From positions 2,019,001 through 2,083,000 of the forward strand of contig NZ_CP068047.1 in assembly GCF_016698645.1 (NCBI RefSeq): a DNA stretch of 64,000 bases, written 5' to 3'. Both the position numbers and the translations under genes were made by a program. Origin of the DNA: Devosia oryziradicis (GTDB lineage Bacteria; Pseudomonadota; Alphaproteobacteria; Rhizobiales; Devosiaceae). The notes under the pieces were generated by a model. The model was not told the DNA's origin, ran no database searches, and worked only from the letters and a program-made list of their open reading frames with translations. Numbering within the stretch: the first letter of the stretch is position 1; every line of letters starts with the position of its first letter. Of the stretch, positions 17,535-24,977 are shown one piece after another.

Positions 17535-19338
17535 GCTGGCAGTGGCAGGGGAGCCCAAGCCGACGTTTTCAGATCTGGTCAAGCAGGCCTTCATCGACCC
17601 GATCAGGTCGGTGCTGATCATCGACGACCAGTATCCGACCTGGGAGCAGATCTTTGGCGACGTGGGCTACGATTCCACCGACAAGACGCTTTGGACGCCC
17701 AAGGGCGATATCCTCAAGGTGATAAAGCAGTTCCGGAATATTTCTCCGGCACTGACGGTGGACATCCACGACGGCAAGCACAACGAGGGGATCGGCAGCT
17801 ACCTGCACCAGTCCGACTTGCTGGTGCTCGATTATCAGCTCGAGAAGAACGAAACCAATGGCGCCCGGGCAGCGCAGATCATCGCCGATCTGCTGAACAA
17901 CAACCACTTCAATCTGGTGATGGTCCATACCGCGATCGGCGATCTCGTCGATCCCTTCAACACCATTTTGATGTCGCTTCTGACACCGCTGAACATCGTC
18001 GACGCTCGCGCGGACGCCGGTTTCGCCTTGATCGAAGCCTTGGAGGACACTGGCGACCCGCGCTTCTCCAATGTTTTCAAGAAACTGCAGGACGCTCTCA
18101 GCGCGACGGCCTACGTTGCGCTCCAAGGCTTCGTCCGCAATGGCGGCAAGATGAACGAGTACATGAAGTCCGGGGCCGAGTTCGCCAAATTCCGAGAAAT
18201 CGCGGACGAAGCCGGTTGGGACGTTGGTGAGCGTCTCAAGGTCATGGAATGGGGGATGTCGAAGCACGACAAGAAGGTCGCCTCCTACAAGTCTTCGCCC
18301 AGGGATCTTCGCTGGAACATTCCTGGGAACCGGCGCAAGCCCTGGATCCGCACCAATGGGGGCTTCATCGCCTTCGCTAAGAAGAAGAACACAGATCTGC
18401 TGGACCGCCTGCAAGCCGCGATCGAGGATTGGCGTCCTTCCCCGTCGAGGCTCATGTCCTCCCGCATTCGCGCCGAGATCAGTAAGCAGGGCGCTGGGGC
18501 CGAGGATAATGCCCTCAGCGACAAGCATGCCTACTGGCAATACTATCAGGAGCTGCGCGGCACGCCGTTGGACACCTCGCCCGACGCGCACAGGAATAGG
18601 CGGAAGACCCTGCTGGAGAGCCATGCTGCGCGTCATACCGAGAGGTTGCTCGACCTGATTGGCAAGAAGGCGGTCGCATTCGGCCTCAAGGTGCTGGAAG
18701 CAGACCCCACCGAGTCCAACGCCAAGCTTGCAGGGTTCTCGAAGAACTACGCCCTCGGGTCGATCGCGAAAGCAGAGCGCGACAAGGCGCGGTCCCACTA
18801 CAACGCCCACATATCCACCAAACAGCTCTCGGGTTGGCACCTGCATCCCGGACATGTCATGAAGATCGGTCAAGAGAAGTGGGTGTGCTTGTCGCCGTCT
18901 TGCGACCTAGTGCCGATGCAGAAGACGTCAATCGCGGTCAGGGATTCCAGTTCGGCATCGGTGAAGCCGTTCATGGCGGTCAAGCTTACCAAGGTCGAAA
19001 GCTACACGGCTTCCGAAGTGAACTCGAACACGCTGATCTTCCTCAAGGAGGCCGGGGTTATCAACACGTATACGGTATATCCACGGGGCGGCGAGTTCGG
19101 CTCTCCGATCTGGCGGCTCTTCATGGCCGATGACTACGGCAAGTTCGAGATCGAGGACGACCTGACGGCCAAGCTTCGGTTGAGCTACCTGTCCGGCAAA
19201 GGCAAGCAGATGCAGGTAGAAGAGATCGAGGCTCGATTGATCGGTCAGTTGCGCTACGAGTACGCATTGAACCTGATCCAGAAGCTGGGGGTCGAATTCA
19301 CCAGGATCGGTTTGGATTTTTCAGCACCGGCCGGTTGA
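17527..19338 (+). CDS. Receiver-domain protein with a long unknown C-terminal region
   Basis: 603 aa. Residues about 27-140 look like a response-regulator receiver: acidic pair D33-D34 in VLIIDDQ, probable phospho-acceptor D102 in LLVLDYQL, and a Thr switch in VMVHT (T135). The remaining 460 residues are unrecognised; they include WVCLSPSCDLVP at about 451-462 and no DNA-binding domain I can name. The 8 nt overlap with the GHKL/His-box gene suggests a His-Asp pair in one operon. That would be unusual for a methylase operon and is an inference. Confidence 0.75.
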   Translation: MTELAVAGEPKPTFSDLVKQAFIDPIRSVLIIDDQYPTWEQIFGDVGYDSTDKTLWTPKGDILKVIKQFRNISPALTVDIHDGKHNEGIGSYLHQSDLLVLDYQLEKNETNGARAAQIIADLLNNNHFNLVMVHTAIGDLVDPFNTILMSLLTPLNIVDARADAGFALIEALEDTGDPRFSNVFKKLQDALSATAYVALQGFVRNGGKMNEYMKSGAEFAKFREIADEAGWDVGERLKVMEWGMSKHDKKVASYKSSPRDLRWNIPGNRRKPWIRTNGGFIAFAKKKNTDLLDRLQAAIEDWRPSPSRLMSSRIRAEISKQGAGAEDNALSDKHAYWQYYQELRGTPLDTSPDAHRNRRKTLLESHAARHTERLLDLIGKKAVAFGLKVLEADPTESNAKLAGFSKNYALGSIAKAERDKARSHYNAHISTKQLSGWHLHPGHVMKIGQEKWVCLSPSCDLVPMQKTSIAVRDSSSASVKPFMAVKLTKVESYTASEVNSNTLIFLKEAGVINTYTVYPRGGEFGSPIWRLFMADDYGKFEIEDDLTAKLRLSYLSGKGKQMQVEEIEARLIGQLRYEYALNLIQKLGVEFTRIGLDFSAPAG

Positions 19339-19371
19339 GGCACCGCATCGGGATGCCTGCCAGCGCCGCAA

Positions 19372-20181
19372 TCACTTATCGGTCCGCGCCTTGACGCGGA
19401 TCAGGTAGACGCTGACCGCCGCGGCGGTCGTGACGACTAACTCGGCCTCCTCGAAAGCAGGGTCCCGTCCTTCGAGGATATGGCGGCCTTGCTCGGACGC
19501 GAAGCCCCAGAGCTTTCGGACGGCTTCGTCCATCGGCTTGGGCAGCGGCAGCCGGCTTATGATTGAGCCGAGGGTCCCGCTCGTTCCTTCGTACCCCCGC
19601 GCCACGCATTCGAGAGCGGCCATGGCGTGCTGGATGGCCCCGGTGACATCTGGCTCAGGGCGCCGGGAGATATCGATCAGGGCCTGATGCATCTCGTTGG
19701 ATGCGGTCGGCGCACCTGCGGCCCGCATCATGTCCGGTGCCGTGGCAGTGGCCAGCTCGAACGCCTCGGACCCCCGGACAAGGATCTGGCCTTTCTCCAT
19801 CTTCCAGCCGATACCGTGCTCGCAGAACGCGGCGTTCAACTGCTCCTCATACTGACGCGGCTTGTCGCCATAGCTGTCTCGCTGTTGAAGGGATTGATAC
19901 AGCCGTTCGGCAAGGTCGTAGATGCGGAACCATGGCGCGTCGTCGACCAGGCCATGAACCTCTCGTTCCACCGGTTCTTCCGACCAATTGTTGCTGTCCG
20001 GCCGGCGCAGCATGACGGCGCAGACGATATCTCGCATGCCTTTGGGGCTGAAGCCCAACGAATAGCCCAGCATCAAGATCGCGTCCCGAATTGCAGGCGG
20101 GGCATCTTCACGGACCGTGATCTCGGCATCCGGCGCGCGAAAGCCGAAACGATGGGAGAAGGTCGAATCCGACGTCGTCAT
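19372..20181 (-). CDS. AbiJ-like abortive-infection protein (HEPN-type C-terminus)
   Basis: 269 aa from ATG at 20181 (MTTSDSTFSHRFGF). The N-terminal FSHRFGF...LRNAI-like region resembles AbiJ N-terminal domains. The C-terminus (HAMAALECVARG, KLWGFASEQGRHILEGRDP, EEAELVVTTAAA) matches the AbiJ/STM4504-type HEPN domain of phage-defence proteins, many of which cleave RNA. I cannot point to a secure catalytic R-x4-6-H motif. It converges on the receiver gene and is divergent from the nuclease-like gene. Confidence 0.7.
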   Translation of the reverse strand: MTTSDSTFSHRFGFRAPDAEITVREDAPPAIRDAILMLGYSLGFSPKGMRDIVCAVMLRRPDSNNWSEEPVEREVHGLVDDAPWFRIYDLAERLYQSLQQRDSYGDKPRQYEEQLNAAFCEHGIGWKMEKGQILVRGSEAFELATATAPDMMRAAGAPTASNEMHQALIDISRRPEPDVTGAIQHAMAALECVARGYEGTSGTLGSIISRLPLPKPMDEAVRKLWGFASEQGRHILEGRDPAFEEAELVVTTAAAVSVYLIRVKARTDK

Positions 20182-20391
20182 GGTGCGATAAGTCCAACGT
20201 TGGTGCCGAGATGGCCAAGTTGGAGGATTATGGCCCAGTCCGTGCCTGCCCGAAACCCCGGTCCTGTCGGCAGAGGTAAAGATCACTTGCGATCCAAAAC
20301 AAGATCTCGAAGATTAGCTGCGGCGCAACTTTCTGCACCAGTCCACCCTCAAACATTCTGATAAGCTGCAACCATGGTAGCAGGGCACAGC

Positions 20392-21990
20392 ATGGACCAA
20401 CGGGCAGACCAGCATCAAGCCGTTGAGCGACCAAACGGTATAGCCGAGCATCTCGAGCAGCTGCGCGCGCCCATCATCAAGTCCAATGGCCTGACCGATA
20501 CCGAACGGCACCTTGCCGCGCTGGCCGAGAACACCTTCCTCAACCTCTGGTCCTACCCCAACCCGTATCGCGAACAGCGGATCAATGGCTCCGACAAAGG
20601 CGACGGCAAGGAACTGTGCGACCTGCTTGTGATCTGCGATCCGCACGTCCTGATATTCAGCGAGAAGAACATCAAGTGGCAGGACAAGCCGATAGAGATC
20701 GCATGGCCCCGCTGGTACAGAAGTGCGATCGACGATGCATCCAAGCAACTGCGTGGTGCCGAACGGTGGATAGATAGTTTTCCGGCGAAGATCTTCGTCG
20801 ACAAGGCCTGCACCGTCCCCCTGCCTCTGCCATTTCCGCCCTTGGAACGGCGCCGGGTCCATCGCATCGTTGTCGCCAATGGAGCTGCAGCGGCCTGCAG
20901 ATCCTTCTTCAATGGTGGAACTGGTAGCCTGGTGATCATGCCCGCGCTGAAGGGGCAAGATCACACCGACATGGCCGAAGGCAATATCGGGACAGTGCCG
21001 TTCGCCATTGGCGACATAGATCCGGATCGGGACTTCGTCCATGTTCTCGACGAGGCCACCCTCGGCGTGGTTCTGGGCGAATTGGACACCATCACCGACC
21101 TGACAGGATACCTGGACAGGCGGGCCGACTTCATACGATCGGGCAACCTCGCACTGGCCCATGGCGAAGAGGATCTCCTCGCCTACTACTCCGTCAGAGC
21201 CGACAGCGAGGGCCAACATCATTTTTCTCCACCCGGCAAAGGCACTTGGGCCTTCCATGGACCCCTGCGACTGGACGGATCCCACTACGCGGGCTTGATC
21301 AACGACCCCAGATATCTCGCCAAGAAGAAAGCCGATAAGGTCTCGTATGTCTGGGACGCCTTGATAGAGCAGTTCACAGGGCATCTGCTGGACGGAACGT
21401 CGTTGGTCCCACCTGGTCAGGACTATTCCTTGAGCCGAAGCGAACAGGCGTTCAGGGCGATGGCCCAGGAGCCTCGCGTCGCTCGCAGGAACCTCGGCAA
21501 TGCCTTTCTAGACGCCTGCCGCAGAGGAATGAACCGACAAATCTTCTTTCGCGTGGTCGTTTCTCCAATGGAGCACCCGGTAGGAACTGCCTACTTCTTC
21601 ATGACCATAAAGTTCGAGGAGGGCATGTTTCGAGAGGGTTATGAGCAGTATCGGATCGTACGATCAGGATATCTGGAGCTCTACGCCAAGGCCGTGCTGA
21701 TGCGAAATCCGGGCCTGACCAAGATCATCGGCATCGGTCGCGAACCACCAGGCCAGGGTCGAGGCGTTTCCGAGGACTGCATCTATGCCGAACAGGACGA
21801 ATGGTCCGACGAGGAGAGGGCCGAAATTGAATTCCGTTGCGGCGAGGTCGGCATAATGCAGTCACTGACGGGCCGCACATACCATGTCGACGAGTACCCG
21901 AAGACCGGAAAACGTCCGCAACCGGCCTATTCGGGCTTCAACCGCGCCGAGCGACGGCGCATGGCGGCTGCACTGAAAAAAGGCCGATAG
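20392..21990 (+). CDS. Putative PD-(D/E)xK-type nuclease, function unknown
   Basis: 532 aa from ATG at 20392, chosen for AGCAGGG upstream; an in-frame ATG at 20374 lacks such a signal. The N-terminus has NGLTDTERHLAALAENTFLN and then GDGKELCDLLVICDPHVLI with FSEKNIKW, resembling the Asp/Glu-Lys core of PD-(D/E)xK nucleases in proteins with ELCDLLV...FSDK patterns. The rest is unrecognised and ends in a basic tail (NRAERRRMAAALKKGR). It lies between the AbiJ-like gene and the SOS umuDC operon. Confidence 0.55.
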   Translation: MDQRADQHQAVERPNGIAEHLEQLRAPIIKSNGLTDTERHLAALAENTFLNLWSYPNPYREQRINGSDKGDGKELCDLLVICDPHVLIFSEKNIKWQDKPIEIAWPRWYRSAIDDASKQLRGAERWIDSFPAKIFVDKACTVPLPLPFPPLERRRVHRIVVANGAAAACRSFFNGGTGSLVIMPALKGQDHTDMAEGNIGTVPFAIGDIDPDRDFVHVLDEATLGVVLGELDTITDLTGYLDRRADFIRSGNLALAHGEEDLLAYYSVRADSEGQHHFSPPGKGTWAFHGPLRLDGSHYAGLINDPRYLAKKKADKVSYVWDALIEQFTGHLLDGTSLVPPGQDYSLSRSEQAFRAMAQEPRVARRNLGNAFLDACRRGMNRQIFFRVVVSPMEHPVGTAYFFMTIKFEEGMFREGYEQYRIVRSGYLELYAKAVLMRNPGLTKIIGIGREPPGQGRGVSEDCIYAEQDEWSDEERAEIEFRCGEVGIMQSLTGRTYHVDEYPKTGKRPQPAYSGFNRAERRRMAAALKKGR

Positions 21991-22032
21991 GGCAGGTCTG
22001 TAAGAGGGATTTCTTTCAAGAATACGAACATC

Positions 22033-22047
22033 GTTCTTGTTTTGTTC
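22033..22047 (+). promoter_or_regulatory. LexA (SOS) box upstream of umuDC
   Basis: GTTCTTGTTTTGTTC is a perfect GTTC-N7-GTTC, the LexA operator of alphaproteobacteria. It lies 44 nt before the umuD start, where it would overlap the promoter, and predicts damage-inducible umuDC. Confidence 0.85.
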
Positions 22048-22091
22048 AGTCCGATCCGGGATGCTTTCAGCGAGAGCACTCAGGAGACGGA

Positions 22092-22547
22092 ATGCTGGTC
22101 GACCAAATTGCCATGGAGCCCGGCGGCATGCCGGTGCCAATCACCTCCCTGGTCGAGTTTCAGATCCGATTCGTCGGGCAGCAGGTGCATGCTGGTTTCC
22201 CGTCCCCGGCCGACGACTTCATCGAGACGTCTGTCGACCTCAACCAGGTCCTGATCCAGAACTCGACCGCGACCTTCCTGTGGCGCGTGGCCGGCGACTG
22301 CATGATCGACTGCAAGATCTTCCCAGGCGATGTGGTGATCGTCGATCGCTCCCTGGTTCCGCGCCATCGCTCGATCGTGCTGGCCATCATCGACAATGCG
22401 CCAACCCTGAAGCGGGTGAAGCGCATGGGCAGCCGCATGGTGCTCCATAACGAGAATGCCACGCTGCCGGCCTTCACGGTGACCGAAGGGACGGACGTGT
22501 CGATCTGGGGCGTGGTCACGGCGACCATCCGCGACCTGAGCAAATGA
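22092..22547 (+). CDS. umuD: UmuD-like S24 protein with Cys in place of the catalytic Ser
   Basis: 151 aa from ATG at 22092, with AGGAGACGG upstream. The self-cleavage region [11 protein letters not shown] (A34-G35) matches UmuD. The usual nucleophile motif GDSM is here GDCMID, with C70 (TGC) in place of Ser; the general-base Lys is probably K107 in TLKRVKR. UmuD is cleaved on RecA filaments to UmuD', which activates UmuC for translesion synthesis. Whether Cys70 supports cleavage is open. It overlaps umuC by 4 nt and is preceded by a LexA box. Confidence 0.88.
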   Translation: MLVDQIAMEPGGMPVPITSLVEFQIRFVGQQVHAGFPSPADDFIETSVDLNQVLIQNSTATFLWRVAGDCMIDCKIFPGDVVIVDRSLVPRHRSIVLAIIDNAPTLKRVKRMGSRMVLHNENATLPAFTVTEGTDVSIWGVVTATIRDLSK

Positions 22548-23809
22548 CCGCGTTCGCCCTGAGCGACGGCAACAGCTTCTATTGCTCCTGCGAACGCGTG
22601 TTCGATCCCAAGCTCGAGAAGCGACCTGTCATCGTGCTGAGCAACAACGACGGCTGCGCCGTTGCGCGCACCAGCGAAGCCAAGGCCCTTGGCATCAAGA
22701 TGGGCCAGCCCTACTTCCAGATCAAAGACCTGTGCCGGCAGGAGGGCGTCGTCGCCCTGTCGAGCAACTATGCTCTTTATGGCGACATGAGCCGGCGCAT
22801 GAACGTGGTCTACAACCGGTTCTCGCCCGAAACCGAGGTCTATTCGATCGACGAGACCTTCCTCGACGTCGAGCATGTGCCGCGCAAGGACAGGACCGCC
22901 TGGGCGAGCGAGCTGCGGGCCACCACGTGCCAGTGGACCGGCATCCCGACCTGCGTGGGCATCGGCCCCACCAAGACCCTCGCCAAGCTGGCCAACAAGG
23001 CCGCAAAGACCCTGGCCACTGGTGTTCTGGACCTGACCGATCCAGACGAGCAGGCTCGGGTGATGGCCGACTTCCCGATCGGCGACGTCTGGGGCATCGG
23101 GCGTGCCAACCAGGCCAAACTCCTGGCCCTGGACATCCAGTTCGCCGGCCAGCTGCGCGACATGGAGCCCAAGAAGGCGCGTGGCATCATGACAGTGGTG
23201 GGGGAGAAGATCGTCCACGAGCTCAATGGCAGGTCCTGCATGGACCTCGAGTCGGTGGCGCCGCAGCGCCAGGGCTGCGCCGTGACCCGATCGTTCGGCC
23301 AGCGCGTGACCTCACGCATCGAGATGGAGCAGGCGGTTGCCGGTTATGCCACTCGACTGGGCGAGAAGCTCCGGCGTCATGGCCTGGCCACGGACTACGT
23401 CACCGTGTTCATGCACACCAGCCCGTTCAACGACGACGAGCCGCAGCGCAATGTCAGCATGACCGTCGATATCCCCGAGGCCACCAACGACACGATGCAG
23501 CTGATCAAGGCGGCCCGGCGCGCCGTCGAGGGGCTCTGGAAATCCGGCTACCGGTACTCCAAGGCCGGCATCGTCACCCAGGACCTGGTCCCGCCCGGAT
23601 TGGCGCAGCGGTCGCTGTTCGATGGTCTCGACCACGACCGGGCCGCCAAGGTCATGGCCGCCATGGATGAAGCCAACCGGCGCTGGGGACGGGCCACCGT
23701 GGTGCCTGCGGCAGTTGGCATTGCCAGCCGGTCGCCGTTCACCACCAAGTTCGAGATGCGGTCGCCGCGGTACACGACACGGTGGGACGAACTGCCGGTG
23801 TGTCGGTGA
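22544..23809 (+). CDS. umuC: UmuC-like Y-family DNA polymerase (Pol V catalytic subunit)
   Basis: 421 aa, full UmuC length. Catalytic motifs are [20 protein letters not shown] (metal-binding D8) and [11 protein letters not shown] (D-E pair). The helix-hairpin-helix region [15 protein letters not shown] and the UmuC-type C-terminus ([20 protein letters not shown]) are present. It copies past DNA lesions, with mutation, during SOS. It is translationally coupled to umuD on the transposon. Confidence 0.93.
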   Translation: MTAFALSDGNSFYCSCERVFDPKLEKRPVIVLSNNDGCAVARTSEAKALGIKMGQPYFQIKDLCRQEGVVALSSNYALYGDMSRRMNVVYNRFSPETEVYSIDETFLDVEHVPRKDRTAWASELRATTCQWTGIPTCVGIGPTKTLAKLANKAAKTLATGVLDLTDPDEQARVMADFPIGDVWGIGRANQAKLLALDIQFAGQLRDMEPKKARGIMTVVGEKIVHELNGRSCMDLESVAPQRQGCAVTRSFGQRVTSRIEMEQAVAGYATRLGEKLRRHGLATDYVTVFMHTSPFNDDEPQRNVSMTVDIPEATNDTMQLIKAARRAVEGLWKSGYRYSKAGIVTQDLVPPGLAQRSLFDGLDHDRAAKVMAAMDEANRRWGRATVVPAAVGIASRSPFTTKFEMRSPRYTTRWDELPVCR

Positions 23810-23816
23810 AAACAGA

Positions 23817-23837
23817 AAGGGCCCCGATGGGGCCCTT
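23817..23837. terminator. Hairpin terminator between convergent umuC and csbD
   Basis: Arms AAGGGCCCC and GGGGCCCTT around GAT. The minus-strand side is followed by a T-rich run (TTTCTGTTTT), so it probably ends csbD transcripts and may also stop umuC. Confidence 0.7.
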
Positions 23838-23842
23838 CGCAT

Positions 23843-24046
23843 TTACCAGTTCTGACGACCGTACCAGTCGTCGACGTCCTTCTTCACTTCATCCTTGGCC
23901 TTGCCGTAGCGCTCCTGGATCTTGCCCTCGAGCTGCTCGCGGTTGCCATTGATCTCGGTGATGTCGTCGTCGGTGAGCTTGCCCCACTGCTCCTTCACCT
24001 TGCCGGTCATCTGCTTCCAGCTGCCTTCAACGCGGTTCCAGTCCAT
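23843..24046 (-). CDS. CsbD family stress protein
   Basis: 67 aa beginning MDWNRVEGSWKQMTGKVKEQ, the signature of CsbD proteins, small soluble stress-induced proteins of unknown molecular role. An EcfG-type promoter lies 33 bp upstream, so it would belong to the general stress response. A second csbD (47245) is outside the transposon. Confidence 0.92.
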   Translation of the reverse strand: MDWNRVEGSWKQMTGKVKEQWGKLTDDDITEINGNREQLEGKIQERYGKAKDEVKKDVDDWYGRQNW

Positions 24047-24078
24047 GATGGATCTCCTTCCATTAATCGTGAAACCAC

Positions 24079-24103
24079 AACGGCCAGGAATCGGCGACGT
24101 TCC
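24079..24103 (-). promoter_or_regulatory. EcfG-type promoter of the transposon csbD
   Basis: On the minus strand GGAAC, 16 nt, then CGTT. This matches the -35/-10 pattern of the alphaproteobacterial general-stress sigma factor and is correctly placed for csbD. Confidence 0.7.
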
Positions 24104-24172
24104 ACTTGGGTGCAGATCCAGTAACTGCTCAGGCCACGCACCATTGGCATGGAAGGAAGGTGCTGATCGCAG

Positions 24173-24721
24173 TCAGCACCAGAACTCCTCCCCATCGGGC
24201 CAGCGACGTGCCAGGCCTTCTTCGATGAGGATATCGCCGACATCCCGGCCCCCGATCAAGATGGTCGCCAATGTGCGATCGTAGCGATCCTTCCCCGAGC
24301 TTTGGACCACGAATGAGTTTGCGTTCAGCAGTTGCAGCAACCGGGAGCTGGCACGTTTCGCCAACGCCACCTCAGCGGCGCCCCCGCATATGTCGTCGTA
24401 TGGTTCCGGGGTGTCATAGCTCTGCAGACGCAGATTCACGCCATCGAGCCAGACCGTGTCGCCGTCGACCACACAGGTGTAGCGATCCTGACCGCACATG
24501 CCGATGTTCACGCGCCGTCCCTCGTCCGCTCTCTGGGTCGTGACGATTGCACCTGCGCTGTCGGTCCCATGCAGGAACTGATCGGATGCCACCCAGCCCA
24601 AGACGCCCACGGCGATTACGGCTGCGGCGGCCAATAACGGCGTGACGATGTCTCGCTGCGCTCTCGCCGAAGAACTGTGTCTGCTGGGACGTCGTTTGGG
24701 ATTGAAACGGTGAACTGCCAT
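24173..24721 (-). CDS. Membrane-anchored thermonuclease-like (SNase) protein
   Basis: 182 aa. A basic N-terminus precedes one transmembrane helix (LLAAAAVIAVGVLGWVA, about 29-45), placing the rest outside the cytoplasm. The SNase core follows: CVVDGDTVWLDGVNLRLQSYDTPEP and DRYDRTLATILIGGRDVGDILIEEGLAR, typical of the thermonuclease family that degrades DNA/RNA with calcium. The C-terminus (WPDGEEFWC) is normal. It is divergent from the GmrSD-like gene. Confidence 0.85.
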   Translation of the reverse strand: MAVHRFNPKRRPSRHSSSARAQRDIVTPLLAAAAVIAVGVLGWVASDQFLHGTDSAGAIVTTQRADEGRRVNIGMCGQDRYTCVVDGDTVWLDGVNLRLQSYDTPEPYDDICGGAAEVALAKRASSRLLQLLNANSFVVQSSGKDRYDRTLATILIGGRDVGDILIEEGLARRWPDGEEFWC

Positions 24722-24977
24722 GACCCAAGTCTATGCCATCACGGCGACCTACGGAAAAGGCCCGACCACTGAGATGGCCGGGCAAGAACGACCAACGGGG
24801 CCGCATGCCCGATGTTGCAACTGCAGACCAAGGCATGGAAGTCAGCATTTGGCCAGGATGGGATGGCCAGAGCCTAGATCGCATCAAAGGCGCAAGAGGA
24901 CTCAGCAACGGATACTTCCTTGCTCGTCAGCAGCTTATCGGCGAACATCAGTCTGCTGCTTCGGCACTGGGGGAACA

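Noticed and set aside
17569..18873. 434-aa open frame on the minus strand
   Set aside because: It lies wholly under the receiver-domain gene; the composition is that of an antisense shadow in GC-rich DNA, with no domain motifs.
20314..21384. 356-aa open frame on the minus strand
   Set aside because: Antisense to the nuclease-like gene and without recognisable motifs. The plus-strand frame is longer and has a ribosome-binding signal.
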